Assembly: GCF_022346995.1 (NCBI RefSeq)
Contig: NZ_JAKRNM010000020.1
Coordinates: forward strand, 1-49,139
Reading direction: 5' to 3'
DNA from: Paenibacillus sp. ACRRY
GTDB taxonomy: Bacteria; Bacillota; Bacilli; Paenibacillales; Paenibacillaceae
Length of the DNA stretch: 49,139 nt
The translations under genes and the position numbers were made by a program. Shown piece after piece: positions 32,003 through 40,438 of the stretch (positions are counted from its first letter, which is position 1; each line of letters begins with the position of its first letter). A model generated the notes under the pieces. It did not search any database, had not been told where the DNA came from, and was given only the letters and a program-made list of their open reading frames with translations.

Positions 32003-32986
32003 TCAGCTTCTGGCTGCGTGTTCTGCCAAAAAGGCTTCCACTTCACGTGCATACGGCATCCCCGACTGGGCGCCGAGCTTCGTTACGGATAACGCAGCCG
32101 CACCCATGGCATAGCCTACTGCCGCGTCCAGCGTTTCCCCGCGCGCGAGGGCTACCGCCAGCGCGCCGTTGAAACAATCGCCAGCGCCGGTCGTATCGAC
32201 GGCGCTTACGGCGTAGCCCGGCGCACGGCAAGCGCCGGTACGCCCTGCCTGTACGCGGCCGCCTGGCGCTGCCGCGTACACAGCCCCCTCGGGGCCGAGC
32301 GTCGTGACGACAGCGGCCCCGAGCGATGCGGCGAGCTCTGCGACCGCCGCATCCACGTCTTCCGGCCGGAGATCATCCCGGCCGGTAAGCACGGCAAGCT
32401 CGCTGCGGTTCGGCGTGACCACGTCGACGCACCGCAGGAGCTCCTGGGGCAGACCCGGCACCGCTGGAGCCGGGTTGAGCACCACCAGTGCGCTGCCTTC
32501 TGCCGCCAGTTCGGCGGCGCGGGTGACCGCTGGCAGCGGGATCTCAAGCTGCAGCAGCACCGCTGCGGCTGCAGTCAGGCTTTTTACCGTATCCGCCTCT
32601 TCCAGCATCTCCGGCACCACTTGACCATTCGCTCCAGGAATAACAATAATCCGGTTGTCTCCCTTGGAGAGCCAGATGGAGGCTGTACCTGTTACAGTGT
32701 CTTCCAATACACGAACCTGCGAGGCATCCGCCCCACTATCCGTCAGACTGTGCAGCAAGCGCTCACCAAAGCTGTCCGAACCCACTGCTCCAATCATCGT
32801 GGTCTGTCCACCCAGACGTGCAGCAGCAACGGCTTGATTAGCCCCCTTTCCGCCCGCCAGATAGTGAAGTTCCTCACCGCTTACCGTTTCTCCCTCTTCC
32901 GGGATGATATCGGTCTTCACCACGAGGTCCATATTGAGACTGCCTACAACCGCGATCAGAGGCTTATTCTGATTCATGTCTGACAT
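32003..32986 (-). CDS. rbsK: Ribokinase
   Basis: PfkB-family sugar kinase that phosphorylates ribose at O5. The 327 residues show the first signature GGKGANQAVAAARLGG and the second, DTTGAGDCFNGALAVAL, with the catalytic Asp; NMD near the N terminus is a substrate contact. The ATG at 32986 has GAGGAA 6 bases upstream. The gene is 44 bases downstream of phhB, probably in the same transcript, and no rbs transporter or repressor is beside it. The part at 32080-32560 is visibly richer in GC and Ala/Gly codons than the start and than neighbouring genes, which may point to past exchange. Confidence 0.93.
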   Translation of the reverse strand: MSDMNQNKPLIAVVGSLNMDLVVKTDIIPEEGETVSGEELHYLAGGKGANQAVAAARLGGQTTMIGAVGSDSFGERLLHSLTDSGADASQVRVLEDTVTGTASIWLSKGDNRIIVIPGANGQVVPEMLEEADTVKSLTAAAAVLLQLEIPLPAVTRAAELAAEGSALVVLNPAPAVPGLPQELLRCVDVVTPNRSELAVLTGRDDLRPEDVDAAVAELAASLGAAVVTTLGPEGAVYAAAPGGRVQAGRTGACRAPGYAVSAVDTTGAGDCFNGALAVALARGETLDAAVGYAMGAAALSVTKLGAQSGMPYAREVEAFLAEHAARS

Positions 32987-33030
32987 GTATGCTTCCTCAT
33001 TTCTTGGCAGTACAACGATAACCGGTCCGG

Positions 33031-33327
33031 CTATGTCGTCCTCATTTTCTCAAACGTTTCGTTAAACTGCTCTGCTTCCTTAATATCTACAGATGTAATT
33101 CCACCCTCATCCCACGACGTGAGACGCAGCGTAACCGTTGTATAATCAATCGTAATAAAAGGGTGATGATTAAATGCTTCCGAGATCGCGGCGACCTCAT
33201 CCACGAATGCAATCCCCTTCATGTAGTTGGAAAATACGAACTTGCGGACAATCCACCGTCCCTCTTCCAGTTCCCAGCCTTCCAGCCTTCCCAGATGAGC
33301 TTCGACTTCTTCTTGCGTAAAAACCAT
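33031..33327 (-). CDS. phhB: 4a-hydroxytetrahydrobiopterin dehydratase (PCD/DCoH family)
   Basis: A 98-residue pterin dehydratase-like protein. The NHHPF motif with H54 and H55 is present, followed by TIDYTTVTLRLTSWDEGGIT. In characterised enzymes a third histidine stands in the equivalent of SWDEGG; here that place is Trp, so full activity is uncertain (similar forms may be common in Bacillales). No phenylalanine hydroxylase is nearby. The ATG at 33327 has GGGGAGG 9 bases upstream. It is first in a probable phhB-rbsK unit and has a long structured leader with its own promoter. Confidence 0.88.
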   Translation of the reverse strand: MVFTQEEVEAHLGRLEGWELEEGRWIVRKFVFSNYMKGIAFVDEVAAISEAFNHHPFITIDYTTVTLRLTSWDEGGITSVDIKEAEQFNETFEKMRTT

Positions 33328-33334
33328 ACGTTAT

Positions 33335-33470
33335 CTTCCTCCCCATAAAGATGGCACAAGGGTAGTCTCTAGCCCTCTCCCTCATGCCATCCGAAACCTT
33401 GGTGCTACCACAGTAACCCCAACCGTCATAAGTTAGCCGCTCTGCGGCTCGCCCGTTTCATGACTCTCAT
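33335..33470 (-). promoter_or_regulatory. Structured leader of phhB
   Basis: Between the promoter and the ATG the minus strand can form a 13-pair stem, 33379-33391 with 33350-33362 (two wobbles, 16-base loop), which ends six bases before the ribosome site. Upstream is a second foldback, with AGCCGC / GCGGCT inside GTCAT / ATGAC. No T-run follows either, so they are not terminators. I recognise no known riboswitch class. Confidence 0.5.
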
Positions 33471-33498
33471 CTTACCACGTACGGAACGCAAAATCCAA
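33469..33498 (-). promoter_or_regulatory. Promoter of phhB-rbsK
   Basis: Minus-strand TTGGAT (33493-33498), 18-base spacer, TAAGAT (33469-33474), preceded by TGG (extended -10). Confidence 0.6.
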
Positions 33499-33588
33499 TA
33501 CTGTAAATGGCGTTAGAGCCAATAGCCGTAAGGCTTCCAGGCGTTTCCCCTCCCGGATCCCACGCTAGAATTCCCCTTATATTCGGCC

Positions 33589-33882
33589 CTAGATTAGCGG
33601 TACAAATGTCAATTCTTCTTCCCCAATCAAAATATGAATGCGATGCTGCTCCTTGTCATGGATAACCACACCACTCCCTACAGGAATGACCGACTCTGTG
33701 CCCAGCGCATAGAACAAATCCTCTGCCAGGGCTTCGTCCACTTCGAGCTGCTCGTTTTCACCCAAACGGGACCAATCCTCTGCATCCATTTCAAAGAAAA
33801 CATATCGGTCCGGAATGCGGCCGATCGCCTGTGTCAAATCTGTCAATATTCCTTCATAATCCCGTCCATGCTTTACGCCCAT
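33589..33882 (-). CDS. Hypothetical small acidic protein
   Basis: A 97-residue acidic soluble protein that I do not recognise. Its middle part is rich in Asp/Glu (DAEDWSRLGENEQLEVDEAL) and the C-terminal half looks like beta strands (VIPVGSGVVIHDKEQHRIHI). It has no cysteine cluster, membrane segment or repeat. The ATG at 33882 has AGGAG 11 bases upstream; the in-frame GTG at 33894 overlaps that site. TATAAT at about 33935 is a possible -10 box. It stands alone between phhB and motA. Confidence 0.7.
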   Translation of the reverse strand: MGVKHGRDYEGILTDLTQAIGRIPDRYVFFEMDAEDWSRLGENEQLEVDEALAEDLFYALGTESVIPVGSGVVIHDKEQHRIHILIGEEELTFVPLI

Positions 33883-34117
33883 TGGCTTTTTCACTCCTGT
33901 TTGGCCCCTAAAGAGCTGATTTGTTCTTATTATACCTGAAAATAACCCTTAAAAAAAAAGGCCTACTGGTCGATAAATACTATACATGACCGTTTCAGCT
34001 GTTACAGCATTTCTAAAAAATGCCATAGGTTAAACGGATTGCGGCAAAACATTCGCCCGGAAGCCCGAATACAGCCGCTTGAAAGGATTCAATTTTATCT
34101 CATGGATGAGGTGTATG

Positions 34118-34918
34118 ATGGAAATTTCAACGATTATCGGACTAGTTTTAGGGCTGGTTTCACTTGTTCTCGGGATGTTCCTGAAGGGTGCTCCCCTGAT
34201 CAATCTGGTTAACAACCCGGCAGCCTACGTTATTATCTTTGTTGGTACAGCAGCAACAATCTTCATGGCATTTCCAATGTCTGAAGTTAAAAAAATCCCC
34301 AAGCTTTTCGGGGTACTCTTCAAAAAGCAGCAACTGATTGACCGTGTTTCACTGATCGGCACATTTATGGATTGGGCTTCCACTACCCGTCGTGAAGGTT
34401 TGCTGGCACTGGAATCAAAAGTCGAAGAGATTGACGATCAATTCCTTCGCAGCGGTATGCGCATGATTATTGACGGCAACGACCAGGAATTTGTTAGTGA
34501 TGTTTTGATGGAAGATATCCATGCCACCGAAGAGCGTCACCGCGGAGGCGCATTGATCTTCGCACAAGCGGGGATGTACGCTCCAACACTCGGGGTTCTC
34601 GGGGCCGTTGTAGGTCTGATTGCAGCCCTGGCCGACCTTAGTGATATGGAAAAACTATCTCACGCGATTGCGGCTGCGTTTATCGCTACACTCCTTGGTA
34701 TTTTTAGTGGTTACGTGTTGTGGCACCCAATGTCCAACAAGTTGAAGCGGATGTCCAAGAAAGAGATGGAGATCAAGCTGATGATGGTTGAAGGGTTGTT
34801 ATCCATTCAATCTGGTGTATCCACCATTGCCATCAACCAAAAATTATCTGTATTCCTGACACCTTCCGAACGTAGACAGCTGGAAGAGAAGGAGGGATCA
34901 TCAGGTGAAAAAGGCTAA
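34118..34918 (+). CDS. motA: Flagellar stator protein MotA
   Basis: Ion channel part of the flagellar stator, 266 residues. Four membrane segments are visible (about 2-20, 25-45, 150-170, 180-200), with the cytosolic loop that contacts FliG between the second and third, including the charged stretch DWASTTRREGLLALE. PxLGVLGAVVGLI is the typical fourth-segment motif. The start is ambiguous (ATG at 34115 or 34118); homologues begin at the second, and GAGGTG lies just upstream. It overlaps motB by 14 bases. A weak sigma-D-like pattern may lie near 34050 but I would not rely on it. Confidence 0.93.
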   Translation: MEISTIIGLVLGLVSLVLGMFLKGAPLINLVNNPAAYVIIFVGTAATIFMAFPMSEVKKIPKLFGVLFKKQQLIDRVSLIGTFMDWASTTRREGLLALESKVEEIDDQFLRSGMRMIIDGNDQEFVSDVLMEDIHATEERHRGGALIFAQAGMYAPTLGVLGAVVGLIAALADLSDMEKLSHAIAAAFIATLLGIFSGYVLWHPMSNKLKRMSKKEMEIKLMMVEGLLSIQSGVSTIAINQKLSVFLTPSERRQLEEKEGSSGEKG

Positions 34919-35723
34919 AAAACATGAGCCGCATGAAGAACATATAGACGAGAGCTGGTTGCTCCCGTATTCTGACTTGATGACACTGTTGCTTGCCCTG
35001 TTTATTACGTTGTTCTCCATGAGTTCACTCGATGCAGCCAAGTTCGAACAGATGGCCTCGGCCCTGAGCAGTGCGCTGAATGGCGGCGCAGGTGTATTGG
35101 ATCATACATCCATGAATCCTACGGATGCGACAACCGACCTAGGCAAAAACAAACAGGTGCCTGAAGAGATCACCAAGAATAAATCTGCTCAGATTACAGA
35201 TGCACAGATGGCTCAAAAAGAGCAGGAAGATCTGGAGAAACTCAAGAAACAACTGGACCAATATATTAGCAAAAACGGGCTATCCGACCAACTCAACACC
35301 AAGCTGAATCAATCTGAACTGAAGATCACCATCAGTGATAATGCTCTGTTCTCTTCAGGGCGTGCAGATGTGAAGCCTGAATCGCGATCACTGGCAAAAG
35401 CCATATCCAACATGCTTCAGGAGTTCCCACAATATGAAGTGGTTGTATCTGGCCATACTGATAATATTCCCATCTCGAACAGCCAATATAAGGATAACTG
35501 GGATCTAAGTGCGGATCGCGCACTGAACTTCCTTAAAATCCTGTTGTTGAACGACTCGCTGGATCCTGCGAAGTTCACTCCTAGCGGATATGGTGAGTAC
35601 CACCCGGTTGCCAGTAACCAGACCAATGTTGGACGAGCTCAGAATCGCCGTGTAGAGGTTTCTATTATCCGGAAGTATCAAAGCAACAACTCGACTGTAA
35701 AAGCAGTCAATCAAGCAAATTAG
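34905..35723 (+). CDS. motB: Flagellar stator protein MotB
   Basis: Peptidoglycan-anchoring stator partner of MotA, 272 residues. The ion-carrying D24 is in the single membrane segment (PYSDLMTLLLALFITLF), then comes a linker with a Lys/Glu/Gln-rich helix (about 75-110) and the OmpA-like domain (SGHTDNIPIS, WDLSADRAL, GRAQNRRVEV) that binds the wall. The start is GTG at 34905, with AAGGAGGG 8 bases upstream. The residues around D24 mix features of proton and sodium stators, so the coupling ion is not assigned. The pair is far from any other flagellar gene here. Confidence 0.95.
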   Translation: MKKAKKHEPHEEHIDESWLLPYSDLMTLLLALFITLFSMSSLDAAKFEQMASALSSALNGGAGVLDHTSMNPTDATTDLGKNKQVPEEITKNKSAQITDAQMAQKEQEDLEKLKKQLDQYISKNGLSDQLNTKLNQSELKITISDNALFSSGRADVKPESRSLAKAISNMLQEFPQYEVVVSGHTDNIPISNSQYKDNWDLSADRALNFLKILLLNDSLDPAKFTPSGYGEYHPVASNQTNVGRAQNRRVEVSIIRKYQSNNSTVKAVNQAN

Positions 35724-35738
35724 AAGCGAATGCGAGTT

Positions 35739-35780
35739 CAAAAGGACGTTTTTCTCTCTGGTAGAGGAAAACGTCCTTTT
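35739..35780 (+). terminator. Terminator after motAB
   Basis: Stem AAAAGGACGTTTTTCTCTC / GAGGAAAACGTCCTTTT. Confidence 0.85.
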
Positions 35781-35801
35781 GATGTGTAATCAGCATGATA
35801 T

Positions 35802-35848
35802 CAAAAAAGCTCTGCCTTCTCTTCTTCAGAAAAGAAATGCAGAGCTTT
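35802..35848 (-). terminator. Terminator after rluF
   Basis: Minus-strand stem AAAGCTCTGC / GCAGAGCTTT followed by six T residues. Confidence 0.85.
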
Positions 35849-35862
35849 CATGCTTTGAACTG

Positions 35863-36564
35863 TTATTCCAGAGAGTAGTCCAGCAGACTGCCCAATTCCG
35901 ACTTCTCCGCAGCTGTCAGCTCTCTCCACTTCCCTGTAGCCTGTTCACCCAGATGAATATTCATGATACGTACACGCTTCAATTTACGCACCTCGTAACC
36001 AAAGGCACTACACATTCTGCGAATCTGCCGATTCTTCCCCTCGGTCAGTATAATCCGGAATACTCGCTCAGAGATTCGAGTGACAGTGCAGGGCAGTGTC
36101 ATTTCACCGAGAATTTTGACGCCCGTGCTCATCCCCTTCAGAAAACTCGGCGTGACAGGGCGGTCAACCGTAACGATGTACTCTTTCTCATGGCGTCCCT
36201 CTGCTCTAAGTATCCGGTTGACGATATCTCCGTCATTGGTCATCAGAATGAGCCCTTCGGAATCCTTGTCCAATCGGCCAATTGGGAAAATGCGCTCCTT
36301 GTGCCCTACAAAGTCAACGATATTGCCCTTGATATGCTGCTCGGTTGTACTCGTAATACCGACAGGTTTATTCAGTGCAATGTATACATGCTTTCTTTTT
36401 TCCTTGATAGGCTGACCGTTGATCCGTACGTCGTCGCCTTCTTCCGCCTGACTTCCCAGTTCGGCGGTTACGCCATTAATGGTCACTTTCCCGCTCTCCA
36501 CTAATTTGTCCGCTTCACGCCGGGAACAATAGCCTGTTTCACTAATAAATTTATTAATACGCAA
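35863..36564 (-). CDS. rluF: Pseudouridine synthase, RluF/RluB family
   Basis: A 233-residue RNA-modifying enzyme with an N-terminal S4 RNA-binding domain (MRINKFISETGYCSRREADK, positions 1-60) and a pseudouridine synthase domain with the catalytic Asp in GRLDKDSEGL. The motif EGKNRQIRRMCSAFG is typical of the RsuA/RluB/RluF group, closest by feel to RluF, which modifies 23S rRNA. The start is TTG at 36564, with GAGGTG 10 bases upstream. It lies 18 bases after the PAS histidine kinase stop on the same strand and is probably cotranscribed with it. Confidence 0.9.
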   Translation of the reverse strand: MRINKFISETGYCSRREADKLVESGKVTINGVTAELGSQAEEGDDVRINGQPIKEKRKHVYIALNKPVGITSTTEQHIKGNIVDFVGHKERIFPIGRLDKDSEGLILMTNDGDIVNRILRAEGRHEKEYIVTVDRPVTPSFLKGMSTGVKILGEMTLPCTVTRISERVFRIILTEGKNRQIRRMCSAFGYEVRKLKRVRIMNIHLGEQATGKWRELTAAEKSELGSLLDYSLE

Positions 36565-36582
36565 AAGGTAATCTCACCTCAT

Positions 36583-38922
36583 CTAGTTCTCTTCGTCTGT
36601 AAGTGCATCTTCCGTCCGATCGTCCTCTTCCACGCTCTCCGGGAGCTGTTTGGTAGCAGGAAGATCAATGATCACGGTCGTGCCCTTGTTCATGACGCTT
36701 TTAATATCCATCATGCCCTTATGTGATTGAATGATGCGCTGACTGACCATTAAACCAAGTCCTGTTCCAGACTCCTTATTGGTAAAGAACGGCTCGCCAA
36801 GCTTTGGCATCATCTCTTCCGGAATTCCGATACCCTCATCCTTAATTTCAATCCGCACCCGGTTTAATTCCTCGTCATGGTCAAGACGAATCCGAATGCT
36901 GCCTCCGTTCGGCATGGCTTCCATACCATTCTTAAGCAGATTGATGAATACTTGCTTCAACTGATTCTCTTCACAGTGTACCATAGCTGAATCGGATGAT
37001 GCATTTAATACAAATTCAACCCCGTGCAGATGTGCCTGGCTATCCAGCAGCGAGATCACATCGCCGAGAATGAAGCGGATATCCCGCTCCTGGAAGTGTA
37101 CAGCCTGTGGTTTGGCCAAAATCAGGAATTCGCCTACAATCAGATTGATGCGGTCCAGTTCCGACAGCATCAAGTCGAGATGTCGATGATTCAGTTTGTT
37201 CGTCTCCTGCTGCAGCTGCAGGAAACCACGCAGTGTTGTAAGCGGGTTACGGATCTCATGTGCGACACCTGCAGCCAGTTGGCCTACTGTTGTGAGCTTC
37301 TCTGAACGTCTGAGCAGCTCTTCCATTCGGTTGCGGCTAGTGATGTCCCTCGACACACTAATCAGTGCTGTAATTTCACCCAATTCATCTCGCACAGGCG
37401 CTGTACTGACACTAACTTCAACCCGTGTGCCATCTTTTTTCATCCATATGGTTTCATTCGAGGTAATGGATAGCCCTTCAATGAGCTGGGCATGCTGCTG
37501 CTTCATTTCCTCTTCCGCTTCTGGCGGGATGATTTTCAGCTTGCGGTTTTCCACCTCTCGGCTTCGCCAGCCATATAGTTGTTCAAATGCCCGGTTTACA
37601 CGTAAGACCTTACCGTCGAGGTCCGTAATATGAATGGCATCGGCGGTTTGATTAATGATGGATTCCAGATGCTCCTTAACTGCCCTGTTCTCCTCATACA
37701 TCTGTTTCAACCGGTTGGTATAGTGGCCCAGATTGCGAATCATGGCATTAATCCGATTGGCCAGCTGACCCAGTTCGTCCTTCCTTCTTACTTTCAGACG
37801 GAAGTCGAAATGTCCATCTGCTACATCATTCACTTTGCCCAGGATGGATTGAATAGGACGTGTAATATATCCTGCTAACAAATAGCTGCCAAAGATCACA
37901 ATTTCCAGCAGCACCAGCGATATGGAAGCATGACTGACCAATTGTTCCGATACCATGGAGGATATTTGTTTATAGTCCATGACAATACTGATGACATATG
38001 ATGCTTCATTCGGCGTGAAGATGGGAATGAAACTTTTTAACACCTTCTGCTCATGCGTCTCACTGACAAACGAAACATTTTGCCCGGTTCGGATCGCCCT
38101 CACAACTGCCCGGTGATCCTCATCTGACGTACCATATTGATACGTACCAAAACGAATCGGTCTATTATTCAACTTGCTGTAGTTGCTATCCCTGCCATCG
38201 TCATTCATGTTGGGACTGCCAAAAGTCAATGGATTGATACCCGTGATCTCCAAGATGGAAGGATTCACTTCACGAATTTTGTTTAAAATCTCATCCGGAC
38301 CAGAGATCTTCACATAGTCATCAACTTCAGCATTATTATAGAAGGGATTGATTATGTAGTTCCTCTTGCCATCATGATAATAACCCCAGATATCAATATC
38401 TGATGGACTGGATGTCGAGTACTCGAAACCATCGGACCAAAAATGATCCAGTTTCTGCCCTTGAGTGATGGTAACCTGATGTTTTTCGAACAATTGCTTA
38501 AAGGCTTGATACCAATAGGTCATTTTCTTTGTGGATAAACCAACTTCGCGCGGATCCGAAGAGCGGGTTACAACGATATCATCCTCGGTTTGTTCCATGA
38601 GAGAGATATGCGATACCCCCACTTTTTTGCTTAAACGTACAAGTTCTTCATTTGTGATATTATTAATATCCGGGTCGAGTTCTTCTGCAGCCATGACTGA
38701 AGCAAGCCATAGATTATTACCAATCTGGCGTTTTACATAATCCAAACTATTCTGATTCTGTTCGACAGAAATTGCAATCTGTTTGGCTGTTAGGACCATC
38801 TTGGTTTCACTGTCCTGCCTAAGATTTTCCTCGGTAGTATAATAACTCAGCGCGATATTCAGAATCAAAATAACAAGCACCGAGCACGACATAATCATGG
38901 ATAATTTCGTTTTAATAGACAA
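36583..38922 (-). CDS. PAS-domain sensor histidine kinase, sporulation-kinase type
   Basis: Membrane sensor kinase of 779 residues. One membrane segment (about 8-28) begins it, then comes a large extracytoplasmic sensing region (about 30-330), a second membrane segment (about 333-355), a HAMP domain (355-405), a PAS domain (about 418-530) and the kinase core. The phosphorylated H555 lies in GVAHEIRNPLTTLRGFLQL, which strongly resembles KinA-type sporulation kinases. ATP-binding N, G1 and G2 boxes (NLLKNGMEA, DEGIGIP, GTGLGL) are intact. There is no response regulator next to it, an orphan arrangement that fits phosphorylation of Spo0F. The TTG at 38922 has GAGGTGA 10 bases before it. Confidence 0.88.
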   Translation of the reverse strand: MSIKTKLSMIMSCSVLVILILNIALSYYTTEENLRQDSETKMVLTAKQIAISVEQNQNSLDYVKRQIGNNLWLASVMAAEELDPDINNITNEELVRLSKKVGVSHISLMEQTEDDIVVTRSSDPREVGLSTKKMTYWYQAFKQLFEKHQVTITQGQKLDHFWSDGFEYSTSSPSDIDIWGYYHDGKRNYIINPFYNNAEVDDYVKISGPDEILNKIREVNPSILEITGINPLTFGSPNMNDDGRDSNYSKLNNRPIRFGTYQYGTSDEDHRAVVRAIRTGQNVSFVSETHEQKVLKSFIPIFTPNEASYVISIVMDYKQISSMVSEQLVSHASISLVLLEIVIFGSYLLAGYITRPIQSILGKVNDVADGHFDFRLKVRRKDELGQLANRINAMIRNLGHYTNRLKQMYEENRAVKEHLESIINQTADAIHITDLDGKVLRVNRAFEQLYGWRSREVENRKLKIIPPEAEEEMKQQHAQLIEGLSITSNETIWMKKDGTRVEVSVSTAPVRDELGEITALISVSRDITSRNRMEELLRRSEKLTTVGQLAAGVAHEIRNPLTTLRGFLQLQQETNKLNHRHLDLMLSELDRINLIVGEFLILAKPQAVHFQERDIRFILGDVISLLDSQAHLHGVEFVLNASSDSAMVHCEENQLKQVFINLLKNGMEAMPNGGSIRIRLDHDEELNRVRIEIKDEGIGIPEEMMPKLGEPFFTNKESGTGLGLMVSQRIIQSHKGMMDIKSVMNKGTTVIIDLPATKQLPESVEEDDRTEDALTDEEN

Positions 38923-39111
38923 CTTTTTTAGTTCACCTCTCGGCTTGTACCCTTTGGCGATATATGGCAAAACATATCTCCATCATAACGGTTGTGTGTG
39001 GTTTTGAAAAGGATAAATGCCCCTAGACCAAAAGTTACCGCTTGGCTGAAAAGCTCGAAATTCATTGTTTTTTGTCTTTGCCGTGCCTACAATGAGATTA
39101 ATCACTAAAAC

Positions 39112-39193
39112 TATACACAAATCCACAGGGTTGTGGATATCATGTTCATAACTTTGTGAGCAACTCGGTGGTTATCCACAGACTTATGCACAT
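39112..39193. promoter_or_regulatory. Cluster of DnaA boxes between the sensor kinase and tadA
   Basis: Five sites resemble the DnaA box TTATNCACA: 39173-39181 TTATCCACA (exact), 39185-39193 TTATGCACA (exact for TTATNCACA), 39133-39141 TGTGGATAT (8 of 9 on the minus strand), and weaker 39120-39128 and 39112-39120. Two sit 12 bases apart. An AT-rich stretch with AACAAA / TTTGTT follows at 39201-39218. The sites occupy the shared upstream region of the kinase (leftward) and tadA (rightward); the remaining bases 38923-39111 hold nothing recognised. Confidence 0.65.
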
Positions 39194-39251
39194 CATGTTA
39201 ACAAACGAATATTTGTTCGCTGAATAAATGCTTGGAAGGAGCTTTACTGTA

Positions 39252-39752
39252 ATGAATGAACACTCAATTCCGGTTGATCTTTCGCATCTTACGGAGGAAC
39301 TGCAGCACGAATTCTGGATGCGTGAAGCCATTGCTGAGGCGCTTAAAGCTGAGGCACTTGGGGAAGTCCCTATCGGAGCTGTCATTGTGCAAAATAATCA
39401 GATTATCGGAAGAGGATATAATTTGCGTGAGACCACGCTTGATTCCACTGCACACGCGGAGATGGTCGCTATCCGTCAGGCAAGCGAAACGATCGGAGCC
39501 TGGCGCCTGCTTGATTGCAGCCTATATGTGACGCTGGAGCCTTGCCCTATGTGTGCAGGTGCCATTGTACAGTCCCGGGTGCCACGCGTAATATATGGCA
39601 CTGCTGATCCCAAAGCCGGATGTGCGGGAACCTTGATGAACTTGCTGCAGGAGCCGCGGTTCAATCATCGTACCGAGGTTATTCCAGATGTCCTTCAACC
39701 CGAATGCTCGACGATGCTGACCCAATTCTTTCGTCGGTTACGCAAGAAGTAA
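39252..39752 (+). CDS. tadA: tRNA-specific adenosine deaminase
   Basis: Converts A34 to inosine in tRNA-Arg(ACG), essential for decoding. The 166 residues carry the zinc and catalytic motifs HAE (STAHAEMVAI) and PCPMCAGA. An N-terminal extension of about 20 residues precedes the usual start of the domain (FWMREAIAEAL). The ATG at 39252 has GGAAGGAG 9 bases upstream. In B. subtilis tadA is directly upstream of the SRP RNA gene on the same strand; here it is on the opposite strand and 35 kb away. Confidence 0.95.
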   Translation: MNEHSIPVDLSHLTEELQHEFWMREAIAEALKAEALGEVPIGAVIVQNNQIIGRGYNLRETTLDSTAHAEMVAIRQASETIGAWRLLDCSLYVTLEPCPMCAGAIVQSRVPRVIYGTADPKAGCAGTLMNLLQEPRFNHRTEVIPDVLQPECSTMLTQFFRRLRKK

Positions 39753-39788
39753 TATTTATACTTTGATCTTGAGAGGATGTGCAATGCT

Positions 39789-40358
39789 ATGGCATTAACA
39801 TTGTATGATACCCCCAACGGCATTAGTCTACGGTTACTCACCATTGACGATACCCAGGCTTATCTTGATCTGATCCAGGTTACTCGCGTTCCCTACCAAG
39901 CTGTAGAGCCTCTTCGAGATGATGAGTTCTATACACTGAATGCTCAAACAAGGCGGATTCATGACCGCTTAAAAGCGGCTGAAGAAGGTACAGGTTATCA
40001 GTTCGGCATCTACACCATCAAAGACGACCTACTCATTGGACAAATCAGCCTGAATAACGTCTCCTATGGTGTTGCCAATTATGCCGATATGGGTTACTTT
40101 ATCCATCCTGACTATCAGGGTGGTGGACGTATGACAGCTGCTGTTAAACTGGCTGTTGCCTATGCCTTCCGCGCCTTGAAGTTGAATCGTGTCCAGGCCG
40201 CAATCCTGTCCACTAATGCCGGCTCCCAGCGTGTACTGGAGAAGAACGGCTTTCAGGCAGAAGGCATTGCCCGTAAATACCTGAGAATCAACGGAAGCTA
40301 TCAGGATCACCGAATTTATGCTGTTCTCGCTGAAGATTTATCGGAGTCCCTGCAATAA
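39789..40358 (+). CDS. GNAT family N-acetyltransferase, RimJ/RimL-like
   Basis: A 189-residue acetyltransferase of the RimJ/RimL group: MGYFIHPDYQGGGRMTAAV for the acetyl-CoA loop, then LNRVQAAILSTNAGSQRVLEKNGF and EGIARKYLRINGSYQDH, a tail typical of ribosomal-protein or antibiotic acetyltransferases. The substrate is unknown. The ATG at 39789 was chosen; GAGAGG lies 13 bases upstream. An ATG at 39777 is only one base away from that site. It starts 36 bases after tadA and may be cotranscribed with it. Confidence 0.87.
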   Translation: MALTLYDTPNGISLRLLTIDDTQAYLDLIQVTRVPYQAVEPLRDDEFYTLNAQTRRIHDRLKAAEEGTGYQFGIYTIKDDLLIGQISLNNVSYGVANYADMGYFIHPDYQGGGRMTAAVKLAVAYAFRALKLNRVQAAILSTNAGSQRVLEKNGFQAEGIARKYLRINGSYQDHRIYAVLAEDLSESLQ

Positions 40359-40377
40359 CAGATTTAAACTATAAAAC

Positions 40378-40417
40378 AACAAAAAGCCGCCCGACATAAA
40401 GTCGAGGCGGCTTTTTT
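40378..40417. terminator. Bidirectional terminator
   Basis: Stem AAAAAGCCGCC / GGCGGCTTTTTT with T-runs on both sides, between two convergent genes. Confidence 0.9.
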
Positions 40418-40438
40418 CACTCATTACTTGGAATGAGC

